In this document: positions 28,741-43,056 of the stretch, piece after piece
How positions within the stretch are numbered: position 1 is the first letter of the stretch
How the letters are laid out: every line of letters begins with the position of its first letter
Position numbers and translations under genes: made by a program
Assembly (NCBI GenBank): GCA_946965045.2
Contig: OX337228.1
Location: 620,001-684,000, forward strand
Direction: 5' to 3'
Source of the DNA: Epithemia pelagica
Lineage: Eukaryota; Bacillariophyta; Bacillariophyceae; Surirellales; Surirellaceae
Length of the DNA stretch: 64,000 nt
The notes under the pieces: generated by a model
Seen by the model: only the letters and a program-made list of their open reading frames with translations
Told to the model about the DNA's origin: nothing
The model's database searches: none

Positions 28741-30184
28741 GCAAACGCATGCGAAATCAAAGGACGGCCGTGAGGCCTACCTAACTGTCAAGCGGCAAGC
28801 CACTGGACAGGCTGCGAGCATCCTGCGCAAGAAACAGGCTTATGCGCAGATTGCAAATGATAAGTTTACAGGACGAGGGAAGTACCGCTTCCATGACTAC
28901 ATCCACCGTCACCAACATGCGCACAACACCCTGGAAGAGCTTGGCGAAACGGTCGCGGAAACGAAAAAGGTGACCGATTTCATGAATGGGATCACCGATC
29001 CGACGCTCGTCCAAGCCAAGACCGTCGTCAACGGTGGCCAGGAGAAGTTGGAGAACTTCGAAGCGTGCCAGCAATACTTTTTGACTGTGCACAGTGCCGC
29101 AAAGACCGAAACGCAGGACGACTCTCGCAAGATCGCCGCTGCCGGTACCACCCCAAGCAAAGGAAAGGGAAAAGGGCGCAATCAGAAAAAGAGCAAGAAG
29201 AAGAAGGACCGCGTTCATGCTGGTCACTACGATACCGACGAATGGGCAGACCTGACGGAGGACGAACGCAAACAAGTCCTGGCTCTTCGCAAAGAGCGCA
29301 AAGAAAAGCGGAAGCTTGGATCCGTCACCACAGACGACTCTTCCAACGCATCGTCAAAGAGATCGAAAACGTCGCATGGGAGTACTGCTGAGGACGCAAT
29401 CTCAGTAGACATTGACGAAGACGACGCTAAGCCGGAGGCTAAGACCAACGTATCGGTCATTATGGAAGTAGACGAGAGCTTGCTTGACTCCTCTGTTGAC
29501 AACGTACCGTCGCCAGACAAGCACTCTAAGTTCCGCGCTTCCGCCTCACCTGCGAAATCATCCGAAGATGATTCGCAGCAGGCAAAGTCCTCAGCTGGCA
29601 ACAGCTTTGGACGTTTCGCGCATAAGGCTAAAGCACAACCGAACGAACCCGGATCTGCGTCCGTCAAATCCGTACGTACTCGCCCCATGGGGGAATACGA
29701 GACCTATCCACCGATGTGGCAATGGGAAGAGGACGGACGTCCTGATATGAGTCATATGACCATCCCGCCAGTCCCGGAAGAGGGCGACATCTTTGTGAAG
29801 CTGCCGCTACCGGTCAAAGGCAAGTATGCTGAAGGGACTCGCAACGTCCGCACACCTACCAAGCATGACCAAAGTGTGCTGAAAGGAGGCTTCCGCGAAG
29901 AGATCAACACTATTGTCCTCAAAAGTCCAATTTGGTCTTGGCGCTGGTCTAAAATGTCAGGCCATGAACGTGAAGAGCGCCAAATGTACTATGTGTGCAA
30001 ACGCTTAGCCGAGCACACGGAAGTGTTCGACAAAGCTTTAAAATACACTATGCTTGCCAATGGACAATTGGCTGCCGCAAAGCAAAGGCGTAATGTATGC
30101 GGTCGTTATTCCGCCGATCTTGAATTCGATGTCCGTGACCCGAATGTCTCTGACAAGTCTGCCGACCTGTCTGCTTCCTCCTGA
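28741..30184 (+). CDS. Copia gag, C-terminal part
   Basis: This continues the gag in the +1 frame (the frame itself opens at 28661). Features: GRGKYRFHDYIHRHQHAHN, a capsid-like region (CQQYFLTVHSAAKTE), a strongly basic segment KGKGKGRNQKKSKKKK that could bind RNA in place of a zinc knuckle, an acidic Ser-rich linker, and a conserved-looking end (SPIWSWRWSKMSG, MYYVCKRLAEHTEV). It stops six bases before the protease frame. Confidence 0.65.
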
Positions 30185-30190
30185 TGGAGT

Positions 30191-31027
30191 ATGCCCTGTG
30201 TATCCGCTGCCGAAGCAGTAAAAATTGATAAAACGAATCTTATTGTTCAATCGAATGCACATGTAGGCACCCATTATAGTTATTCTAAACGTTTCACACA
30301 TCGTCTATGTGCTATGAACACCGACGAATATGGTGTTGAGACCATCGAGCTCACCTGTGAGTTGGACTCACATGCGGACACCTGTGCCGTGGGAAGAGAC
30401 TTCGCAATGATCTCCGAAGCCCACCGCTATATCAGTGTGCATCCGTTCGCGGAAGAATATAATCCGCTGACAAATGTCCCTATTGCGACTGTTGCTACTG
30501 TCTGGACTGACAGCGAAAACCAATCTTACTTGCTTGTCATCCACCAAGCATTGTTTTTAGGGGACCGTATGGGCAGTTCGTTACTCTGTCCGAACCAGAT
30601 GCGTGCCCATGGCATCGTTGTTAACGACGTACCTAAACAGTTTGACCCGCACAGCACGCATAGTATCCACGTACCGGATGCCGATCTCACCATCCCGCTC
30701 ACCATGGCTGGTGTGATAAGTGGTTTCGCCACTCGCAAACCCACTTCTGACGAGCTGGAACACTTGCCACAAGTTGTGCTAACTGCCGATAGCCCATGGC
30801 AACCTCGTTCTGCCGCCTTTGCGGACGCGGAGGAGAAACTGGGTGTAGCTGCCGCTACTGTCGTTCGCAATGGCGATCCGAATTCGATTGCCGCATCCTC
30901 CATTCCACGACTCATCAAAGGCTTTTGCCAATCCATCACCCGATCTGGACGCCGACGCACAAGGCGACGACCTGTACGAACGCTTAATAGCGACGGTCAC
31001 TGTTCATCCAGAGAAGGAGGAGCCTGA
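30191..31027 (+). CDS. Copia aspartic protease region
   Basis: 278 codons. ELTCELDSHADTCAVGRDF holds the catalytic Asp in the DSHADT form typical of diatom copia elements, in place of the usual D[ST]G. It would cleave the gag-pol precursor. Useful coding ends around 30930; from there the integrase frame (from 30870, another phase) takes over (PSPDLDADAQGDDLYERL), so a 1-nt shift lies near 30930-30960. Confidence 0.7.
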   Translation: MPCVSAAEAVKIDKTNLIVQSNAHVGTHYSYSKRFTHRLCAMNTDEYGVETIELTCELDSHADTCAVGRDFAMISEAHRYISVHPFAEEYNPLTNVPIATVATVWTDSENQSYLLVIHQALFLGDRMGSSLLCPNQMRAHGIVVNDVPKQFDPHSTHSIHVPDADLTIPLTMAGVISGFATRKPTSDELEHLPQVVLTADSPWQPRSAAFADAEEKLGVAAATVVRNGDPNSIAASSIPRLIKGFCQSITRSGRRRTRRRPVRTLNSDGHCSSREGGA

Positions 31028-34000
31028 TGTTGTCCCGGAGGACAAACGTGAACGTCGGCTGTACATGATCAAGACTGCTAACGAGTCTTCCCCAGCCGAT
31101 CCTGCTGGAAAGGGAGTGCTTGACGCAGCCGTACTGTCACAACGTTGGGGCATTGGTTTACCCAAAGCGAAGAATACGCTTAAAGTGACGACGCAGGCTG
31201 GAGTACGAAACGTATTAATCCCATCTGAGCGTAAGGTCCGTAAGAAGGCACCGTGGCTCAAATTCCCTAATGTGAAAGGCCGTTGGTTCTCGGACGAGAT
31301 GTTTGCCAAGGAAGTATCACTGAACGGGGACACGGGCGCCTCGATCTTTACCGACAGCAAAGGATTCGACCACGTTTATCCCTGGAAGTCGAAAAAGCAA
31401 CATCCTGAAGGATTGATGTCTTTGATTCACAATGTAGGGATTCCCCAAACAATGGTATCTGATGGTGCTGGAGAATTGTTCCTAGGGAAGTCCCGTGAAA
31501 TATGCAACGAGTACCGCATAAAGATGGAGAAAACGGTTCCTTATAGTCCATGGCAGAACGCCACCAAAGCGAGCATTCGTGAACTAAAAAAGGGAGTTGT
31601 CAAAATTATGAGGACGACCGGCGCACCACGACGTTTATGGAGCTATGCTCTTAAATGGTGCTCACACGTAGGGCAACTCACGGCATCCGATATCCCTGAA
31701 TTAGATGGACGTACACCGTTCGAGCATGTAATTGGCTCAACGCCAGACATCTCTCCATTAGCCATGTTCCAATTCTATCAGCTGGTGTATTATCGCATGC
31801 CCATGGCACAGTTTCCTTTCGAAAAAAGACTGATTGGCCGATGGTTGGGCTTAGCCGATGATTGCACCGATGATATGGCCTATGAAATCCTAACGCAAGA
31901 GGGCAATCATGTCACACGGAAAGATGTGTGGGCCATTCCGGAAGACGACCTGAAGAATCCGACGATTCATCAGCAGTTGTTGGACTATGATGCCGCTATT
32001 CAAACGCAAATGAAAGAGCCGCCATCTGATGGCACAACTGGGAGCGATCCACCCCCAGACCTCTTTGACGAAGGTGAACTTCTAGAGCCCTTGTTCCCAG
32101 AGGCCGAAGCCCTGGAATCCGACGCGTACTTGCCGGAGGAACTAGACGAATATCTCACTGCTGAAGTCATGCTGCCGCGAGGAGGTGAAAGCGCTCGAGC
32201 GAAAATCATTGGACGCACGAAAGATGCTCATGGGCGACCTATTGGTGAGCGCGACGCAAACCCAATCCTTGATACCCGGTACTACGACGTACAGTTTCCG
32301 GATGGATCGGTCGAGTCGTATGCAACCAATATGATCGCAGAGAATCTGTATTCGCAAGTTGACCCGGAGGGCAATGCGTTCAACACATTGAAAGCCATTG
32401 TGGGTCACCGCAGTGATGAGACCGCAGTTAAGCGAACAGACGCATCGTTCCTTGACGGCACATCACACGACACAACGAAAGGCTGGGAATTGCAATGTGA
32501 ACTGTCCGATCAATCGACTGTTTGGCTGCCGCTCAAAGACGTCAAGAATGGAAATATGAATAAAGCCGCCGAATACGCAGTATCCGCTGACATCGCAAAA
32601 GAGCCTGCTTTCGCATGGTGGGTGCCACGTGCACTTCGCAAACGAGACTGCATTATCAAAAAGGTAAAGTCACGTTATTGGAAGCGAACGCACAAGTATG
32701 GCATTGAGCTGCCCCACTCTGTGGAAGAAGCCCTGGCGATTGATTGCCGCACGGGGACTGACTTCTGGCGCAAGGCTATTGAGAAAGAAATGAAGAACGT
32801 TGGCATTGCTTTCGAATTTCCGGCTGATGGCGAAGTGCCTTCTGGATACAAGCATATCCCCTGTCATATGGTTTTTGATATCAAATCAGACCTGCAACGA
32901 AAAGCACGGTTAGTGGCCGGAGGCCATAAAACTGATCCACCCAAAGAATTGACCTATTCTAGTGTGGTATCACGCGATAGCGTACGCATTGCTTTTACTA
33001 TCGCTGCACTAAATGGTCTAGATGTTCTCGTCGGGGACGTGCAAAACGCATATCTCAACGCACCGACTAAAGAGAAGACCTACACCACCGCGGGACTCGA
33101 ATTTGGACCAGATAAGGTTGGACAACCTGCACTGATAGTGCGCGCATTATATGGTCTCAAAAGTTCTGCCGCAAGGTGGCGTGATCACATCGCCGCAACG
33201 CTCCGCGATATGGGATTTAAGATGTGTCAAGCTGATCCGGATGTATGGCTTCGAGCGAACACTCGACCATCTGATGGGTTCCAGTATTACGAGTATGTTT
33301 TGGTCTATATTGATGATCTGCTGATTGTTAGTCATGATCCCAAAACCGTGATGCAGGACCTGCAGAGGCGCTATACGATCAAGCCCGACAGTATCAAACC
33401 GCCAGACGAATACTTGGGATCCCAAATACGGCGTTATACCATACCCGACACGCAAGATCCGTCGAACCGTGATCGTTGGGCCATTTCCGCTGACAAGTAT
33501 TGTAAGCGTGCTCTTGCCGAAGTCGACACGGAACTGGAGAAATCCGGAGAAAAGCTGAAGTCAAAAGTGACGACGCCGATTGCCGATGGATATCGCCCGG
33601 AATTGGATGCGACTCCTGAACTTGACGCAAGACGTGCGAACTATTACCAAGGACTGATCGGTATTCTCCGTTGGATTGTTGAACTCGGTCGTATCGACAT
33701 TACAACCGCAGTCTCCCATATGTCCCGTTTTATGGCGAATCCACGAGAAGGACATCTCGAGCAAACGTTGCACATCTTCGCGTATCTGAACAAGTACAAT
33801 AAATCCGCCATTGTGTTCGACGACACAACCCCTGACTTCGACGAGTCACGTTTTACCCGACCGGATTGGTCTGAGTATTATCCTGATGCTGCCGAGCCGA
33901 TTCCGCCAAACGCACCAGCACCGCGTGGAAACGCTGTCACCACGACTTGCTTTGTCGATGCTGATCATGCTGGATGTCGTGTCACACGGCGCTCTCAAAC

Positions 34001-34400
34001 AGGAGTCCTACTGTTCTTGCAACGAGCACCGATCATGTGGTATTCAAAACGACAAAACACTGTTGAGACGTCTACATTTGGCAGTGAGTTCGTGGCGATG
34101 AAAACTGCCATTGAAATGATTGAAGCATTTCGTTATAAGTTGCGAATGATGGGTATCCCGTTGGATGGAGAGACGAATGTGTTTTGCGACAATGAATCTG
34201 TGTTTAAGAACTCGACACAGCCGGAATCAGTCCTAAAAAAGAAGCACAACGCAATTGCTTATCATCGGACTCGTGAAGCGCAAGCTGCTGGACTTGTGCG
34301 CATTGCATGGGAAGAAGGTGAAACGAATCTTGCCGATATCCTAACCAAACTGCTACCCGGACCTCGATTGCGATTCCTGGCCCAACGTATCATGTGGTAG
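30870..34400 (+). CDS. Copia integrase - reverse transcriptase - RNase H
   Basis: 1176 codons, unbroken. Integrase core (about residues 130-270): D in TDSKGFDHVYPW or FSDEMF, D in TMVSDGAGELFLG, E in ATKASIRELKKG (DDE triad). Reverse transcriptase: LVGDVQNAYLNAP, ALYGLKSSAARW, and the catalytic VYIDDLLIVSHD. RNase H: CFVDADHAGCRVTRRSQTG, TVETSTFGSEFVAM, VFCDNESVFKNS, and ETNLADILTKLL at the end, all standard copia motifs. It replicates and inserts the element. The start is nominal; coding belongs to this frame from about 30950. Confidence 0.9.
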   Translation: MAIRIRLPHPPFHDSSKAFANPSPDLDADAQGDDLYERLIATVTVHPEKEEPDVVPEDKRERRLYMIKTANESSPADPAGKGVLDAAVLSQRWGIGLPKAKNTLKVTTQAGVRNVLIPSERKVRKKAPWLKFPNVKGRWFSDEMFAKEVSLNGDTGASIFTDSKGFDHVYPWKSKKQHPEGLMSLIHNVGIPQTMVSDGAGELFLGKSREICNEYRIKMEKTVPYSPWQNATKASIRELKKGVVKIMRTTGAPRRLWSYALKWCSHVGQLTASDIPELDGRTPFEHVIGSTPDISPLAMFQFYQLVYYRMPMAQFPFEKRLIGRWLGLADDCTDDMAYEILTQEGNHVTRKDVWAIPEDDLKNPTIHQQLLDYDAAIQTQMKEPPSDGTTGSDPPPDLFDEGELLEPLFPEAEALESDAYLPEELDEYLTAEVMLPRGGESARAKIIGRTKDAHGRPIGERDANPILDTRYYDVQFPDGSVESYATNMIAENLYSQVDPEGNAFNTLKAIVGHRSDETAVKRTDASFLDGTSHDTTKGWELQCELSDQSTVWLPLKDVKNGNMNKAAEYAVSADIAKEPAFAWWVPRALRKRDCIIKKVKSRYWKRTHKYGIELPHSVEEALAIDCRTGTDFWRKAIEKEMKNVGIAFEFPADGEVPSGYKHIPCHMVFDIKSDLQRKARLVAGGHKTDPPKELTYSSVVSRDSVRIAFTIAALNGLDVLVGDVQNAYLNAPTKEKTYTTAGLEFGPDKVGQPALIVRALYGLKSSAARWRDHIAATLRDMGFKMCQADPDVWLRANTRPSDGFQYYEYVLVYIDDLLIVSHDPKTVMQDLQRRYTIKPDSIKPPDEYLGSQIRRYTIPDTQDPSNRDRWAISADKYCKRALAEVDTELEKSGEKLKSKVTTPIADGYRPELDATPELDARRANYYQGLIGILRWIVELGRIDITTAVSHMSRFMANPREGHLEQTLHIFAYLNKYNKSAIVFDDTTPDFDESRFTRPDWSEYYPDAAEPIPPNAPAPRGNAVTTTCFVDADHAGCRVTRRSQTGVLLFLQRAPIMWYSKRQNTVETSTFGSEFVAMKTAIEMIEAFRYKLRMMGIPLDGETNVFCDNESVFKNSTQPESVLKKKHNAIAYHRTREAQAAGLVRIAWEEGETNLADILTKLLPGPRLRFLAQRIMW

Positions 34401-34524
34401 CAGACCCCTTTTTAGATCCAAAATGGGATCACCCCTTTTGAAGAATAGTCCGACGTACTGGACCGGCCTCTGCTGACATGACGAACTAAACGAAGTTGCC
34501 CACCCCGATTTTGTTCGCGGGGAC

Positions 34525-34614
34525 TGAATAAATAATCACGGGCGCCCCCTTTGTAACCTACCAAGGGCCTCGCCATGCCTCGCTACGCATCGCCTGGCAT
34601 CGCCTGGCCCCTAG
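34525..34614 (+). repeat. 3' LTR of the copia element, first 90 bp
   Basis: Matches 27378-27467 with three differences. It ends in CTAG (34611-34614), where the piggyBac element is inserted. The LTR continues at 42008. Confidence 0.9.
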
Positions 34615-35349
34615 TGCCTCCTCTAGCCGTGTGCCCATTACAGGCCAAAATGGCCCTATGGGAACGTGTTTTCAACTAGATAGAACATGGCCAATATTAG
34701 ACCTACGGCAGCATGTGGATGCCCAAACTTTTTCTTCAAGACATCCTCCATCAACATTGGATACCACATGACACCCATATGTGACATATCTAGGTCATAT
34801 GAGCGCCTCCATTTGGGGGTTGTCGGCATGTGGGCACATGTGGGCACATGGTGGGAACTTAGTGGGGACATTGATTCGACAGGTCCTATGACAGTCCTAT
34901 GACCATGATTGGACGTCGTGATGTTAAAGACATTCAATAAATTTGTTTGGCGCCAAAATTTGGGCCATGGTCGACTTTCGCATCATGTCTCAGGCCAGGT
35001 GTCCGTGCCGGCGTTGATTCGGAACCGGAACTCGGAACCCCACGGGGGACAGACAAAATTTTGAAAAAATGGTCAGTGCCTCAACCTCAACAATCCAACG
35101 TCGACACAACAATGGCAATGTATGTTCTTGCTTGGTTTGAACAGTCCCCATCGGGAATGTTGCTTCAGGAGCACATGCTGAAGCGCGCTCTTCTGAAAGT
35201 TCTTTGTGCTCATGGAATCGAACCTTTTCGTAATGTGGAGCATTACTCAAAGAGTCAATTTCTTGAGCACAAGAACAGGTGTGACGACGACGACAACAAC
35301 GAACTCAACAGCAGCGACGACGAAAAAAGAAGCCAACTTCTAACTACAG
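34615..35349 (+). repeat. Left TIR region and 5' leader of piggyBac element 1
   Basis: 735 bp without a gene. The first 300 bp resemble the inverted right end (41710-42003), including TCTAATATTGG..ATGTTCTATCTA near 34670-34710 and TGTGGGCACATGTGGGCACA near 34830. It presumably holds the transposase promoter. Confidence 0.65.
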
Positions 35350-39721
<4,372 letters not shown>

Positions 39722-39884
39722 AGGATGCATCGTACGAGCAAGCAATCTGTGGAAATGAGAATACATGATTAGTTAACCAAAATACGTAGTTCTATTATTA
39801 GTATCTATGCATCTACGATGTCAATACCGTAGCAGTGGACGGGCAGCAGCACCCAATGCAGCGTGGCCGAGTCCTTGTGACCTA

Positions 39885-40052
39885 CAAGTTGCAACTTAGT
39901 TGGTACGACAAGTTGCAACTTAGTTGGTGATTTGCAACTACAAGTTGCAACTTAGTTGGTGCGACAAGTTGCAACTTAGTTGGTGATTCGTAACTTCAGG
40001 TTGCAACTTAGTTGGTGATTCGTAACTACAGGTTGCAACTTAGTTGGTGATT
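39885..40052. repeat. Six copies of a (A/G)GTTGCAACTTAGTTGGT repeat with a palindromic core
   Basis: Copies at about 39886, 39910, 39941, 39966, 39998 and 40031. The first four contain the perfect 12-bp palindrome AAGTTGCAACTT; the last two have AGGTTGCAACTT. They lie between the converging 3' ends of the transposase and the accessory gene. Other words (GGTGATTCGTAACTA) repeat with them. Confidence 0.8.
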
Positions 40053-40124
40053 CGTACTACATTGCATCTAAAGTTGGATCAATTGATCAAAAAGAAAAAT
40101 TTACTAAGGTATTATACTCCCGTT

Positions 40125-40700
40125 CTATAAGTTTAGTTTCTTCACTGCGATCATGTTGGAATCAAGAAGGTTGTCCTTGTTTTCCATGTGGCCACAAAGT
40201 TTCCCGTTGACCAGTTTCAACAGTGTTGTGGCTCCGACAACACTCATCTTCACAGTGACAACCATAGGTTCCATTGTTATCACTGTGTTAAGTGAGTGGG
40301 TTGTCGGGATGGCAATCCTGCTCTTAATGACTTTACCACTGTTTGAGCGAAGAATCACACCCTCCAGCTGATTGTTGATGTACTCGAGTGGGATCACCAT
40401 CTCCGGAACCGAATCGTCCATTTTAGAACGATCAAAGAGGCGAATTGAAAATGCGTTTGGGCTCAATTGAGACAAAAAGGTTCGCTGAAGAAGAAGAACA
40501 CCACGGTCAACAATCAACCGACCATCGCCTTCATCCTTTTCTCCACCAGCCGACCTGAGATATGCATTCACCCCCGACTCACCAAAGACCGTCACCGTCT
40601 CACCCTTGGTGTCGAGCTTCTGCCCACCATCACATATAATTGTGAACCCATTTGCAAGTTGCATGGTCTCAAATTTCTTGCTGGTTGTAAGCTGTGCCAT
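40125..40700 (-). CDS. piggyBac element 1 accessory protein (unknown)
   Basis: About 191 codons from ATG 40700 (MAQLTTSKKFETMQLANGF). It is rich in beta-strand patterns: LDTKGETVTVFGESGVNAYL, GRLIVDRGVLLLQRTF, SIRLFDRSKMDDSVPEMVIP, then VITMEPMVVTVKMSVVGATT. No known family is recognised. Homologues sit at the same place and on the same strand in the other two piggyBac copies (48659-49207 and 61370-61861), with shared VDRGV.LMQR, DDS.P..VIP and MVVTV.MSVVG. Being conserved with the element while the DNA around it diverged suggests it serves the transposon. It lies convergent to the transposase and divergent from the FAETQ gene. Confidence 0.65.
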   Translation of the reverse strand: MAQLTTSKKFETMQLANGFTIICDGGQKLDTKGETVTVFGESGVNAYLRSAGGEKDEGDGRLIVDRGVLLLQRTFLSQLSPNAFSIRLFDRSKMDDSVPEMVIPLEYINNQLEGVILRSNSGKVIKSRIAIPTTHSLNTVITMEPMVVTVKMSVVGATTLLKLVNGKLCGHMENKDNLLDSNMIAVKKLNL

Positions 40701-41134
40701 TGTTCGGGATGACGGATTTGTTTGAGCTTTGCAGAAGTGTGAGTGAGGAAGATCTCTGCAACACAGTTGGATTGTCACTTCATTCTTACTTACAATTCTT
40801 GCCTGCAATGGGAGAACAAACAATGTATCTATCGAGAAGCACAGTATTGCTGACTATCTATCTGTCGGGACGAGGCACAGTATTGCTGGATCCTATTCTT
40901 GTTCTTTGATGGCGGTCGTCTTGAGGTCGAATTATAGATTTGTGAGCGCACGGACTACTTTTTCGTGCCAAGCGTTCTTGTGGCGCGCCCTATTTACTAT
41001 TTAATTTTGAGGGCTGGCGTGAATTCGGAACCTATTGCAACAGACACGACCCGTCAGCCTCATCTTTTTCATGTTTGCAAAGGGAGAAACCAACAACAGC
41101 GTCAACAACAACAACGACAAACGACAAAAGTAAC

Positions 41135-41710
41135 ATGTCGACAATCATCAACGGCCGTCGTATCAGTCTTCGGAACCAACAACGCATCAAAGTGGCCTTG
41201 GATGCGGATTCAGCATTGCCACCAAGCCTCCCCCTCAATCAAGTTCCCAGCTCTGTTTCCAAAGAAAAGTCGTCGCGAAAGATGAGGACAGCAAGCAAGA
41301 AAGCATCTACAGCAAAGAATCCCAAGATCAAGATGGAAAGGGATGCGGTTGAAGTGAAAGTTGAGGAAGAGCAGAAGGTTCCCATTGTCAAGGAAGAAGC
41401 CCATGCCAAGGTTGTGGACAAGAAGACGCATGTGTTTGTTCTCTCAGAAAAGAAGGTTGCATCTCCACCTCCTTTTGATACCATGATTGAGAGTAAGGAA
41501 CAATACAACAATAAAAAGTGTTCTCCCGGTACAAATATCCTGGAACTCGAATGCAACAGTTCTGACAAAGACGACACTTTGACCACCAACAGCAACAATC
41601 CAATGGGCAAATTTGGGAACAAGCGCAATTCGTCCATAGGCGTGGACAGCAACCTATCCTTCGAGTTTGCTGAGACCCAGGAACCGTGCATTCACTACAA
41701 GTTTGATTAA
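41135..41710 (+). CDS. piggyBac element 1 basic protein with C-terminal FAETQ motif
   Basis: 191 codons from ATG 41135 (MSTIINGRRISLRNQQRIK); an upstream in-frame start at 41075 is possible. Lys/Glu-rich and probably disordered, with a basic patch SSRKMRTASKKASTAKNPK. The C-terminus DSNLSFEFAETQEP matches DSELSFDFAETQQD in element 2 and its copy, and the N-terminal RR.S.R.Q.R also matches, although the middle is unrelated. This suggests a short linear motif under selection, perhaps for contact with a partner. The 3' end is about 290 bp from the right terminus. Confidence 0.6.
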   Translation: MSTIINGRRISLRNQQRIKVALDADSALPPSLPLNQVPSSVSKEKSSRKMRTASKKASTAKNPKIKMERDAVEVKVEEEQKVPIVKEEAHAKVVDKKTHVFVLSEKKVASPPPFDTMIESKEQYNNKKCSPGTNILELECNSSDKDDTLTTNSNNPMGKFGNKRNSSIGVDSNLSFEFAETQEPCIHYKFD

Positions 41711-42003
41711 TCGGAGATAACTAGTCTAAAAGGAGAGTTTTATATATTGTGCCCACATGTGCCCACTATGTCCCCACAAGTGCCCACCAACTCAACAAGC
41801 CTCCGATTGAGGCACTCCTATGACTATCATATGTCATAGGTAGTGCAAATGGGGCATCAAATGGTGACAGAGGATGACTTAGAGATTGGGAAGACGCATC
41901 AGATCATGGTTGTAGGGCTAATATTGATCGAGTTCTATCTATTTGAAATATTGTTCCCAACGGTACGTTTTCGTCCGTCATGGGCACACCCGGAGTGGAG
42001 ACA
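41711..42003 (-). repeat. Right TIR region of piggyBac element 1
   Basis: Reverse complement of the left TIR region with many differences. The best-matched parts are the outer 24 bases and the TCTAATATTG/GCTAATATTG block. Confidence 0.7.
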
Positions 42004-42007
42004 CTAG

Positions 42008-42157
42008 TTGCGTGTTCGCTAGTGGGTACCGTGGTCGCTGTTTGGCCCCTACGTGAGCGATTTGCCCCCAAAGGGCACCCCTAGTTTAGTTACCATAATT
42101 TCTGATAGTTTGATTGTTGCAAGCCGTATATTGCGTCTGGCCGTCAGTTTTTATTCA
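42008..42157 (+). repeat. 3' LTR of the copia element, last 150 bp
   Basis: Matches 27468-27617 with two differences. It is followed by the GTGG target duplication and then the interrupted minus-strand gene. Confidence 0.9.
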
Positions 42158-43056
42158 GTGGGAACGTGGATTGCCAAGATTGCCACTCTTGAAGCCTCCA
42201 GCGTGAACGGTATCACCTCGTGTGATGAGGAGTGTTCCGTACGGAATGTCAATCACCTCGCCCAACTTATCTTGTTCCTGGCCGCGACTTCAGGTACCTT
42301 ACCCATACCATTAAACTCATCGTTCGCCACGAGACCTTTACGGTCCATGTTGCACTGACGGATTTGCGGAGTGTACCTTTGTACAGGCCGCATTCTCTTC
42401 GCGATCTTGTTGCGGTTGTTTTCGTGGTTCGCCGTTCCAAGACCCCACGGTTCGCGCAACACTTCAAGAAGCTCCGTCGAAACCGCCAAAAAACGTCCTC
42501 GAGGATCACCAACGTCATCAATCAACAAATGACCATGGTTCCTATTCAATGTGCTCGCTTTTTCTTCGGGACTCGCTTCCGCCATGGCCGCGATTTGGGC
42601 TGGAGCTGCCGATCCTCCCGGACTGGACACATGACCGAATGTCAGGTTGTCTTGAACGGGAACCTGCGCGTATCCTCCAATAGGCAGCTGCCCATCGGTG
42701 GGCAAGGAATATGGCTGACTTTGCCCTTGGTACTGTCCCGATGCTTGGTACGGCGAGTGATGCTGCGTTTGGTGGTGGTGCGTTTGATGTTGGTATGGTT
42801 GGTGGTAGGGCAGAGGAGGTTGGTACGGCTGGTAGTGCTGCGTTTGATGCTGGTACGGCTGGTGGTGCTGCGTTTGATGCTGGTACGGCTGGTGGTGCTG
42901 CGTTTGATGCTGGTACGGCTGGTGGTGCTGCGTTTGATGCTGGTATGGCTGGTGGTAGGGCAGAGGAGGTTGTTGTGGAGGATGGGGAAATTGCGGTGGC
43001 GGAGGATGAGGACTGTACTGTGGATGTTGGTGCGGTGGATGGCCATATGGAGAAGG
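42158..43056 (-). pseudogene. SET/RGD-HAG gene, Pro/Gln-His repeat linker and second domain
   Basis: This continues the SET frame in phase after the TAA at 43059-43057. The first part is a Pro/Gln/His linker with about five tandem 30-bp units read as QPYQHQTQHH (42765-42960). Then comes a globular part (HLLIDDVGDPRGRFLAV, QCNMDRKGLVAND). Near 42280 the frame shifts by one into GEVIDIPYGTLLITRGDTVHAG and GNLGNPRSH, which the copia insertion then cuts; the end is at 27377-27188. The IPYG..L..RGD..HAG...N.R.H pattern resembles cupin or 2-oxoglutarate dioxygenase-like domains; that is tentative. Confidence 0.6.
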
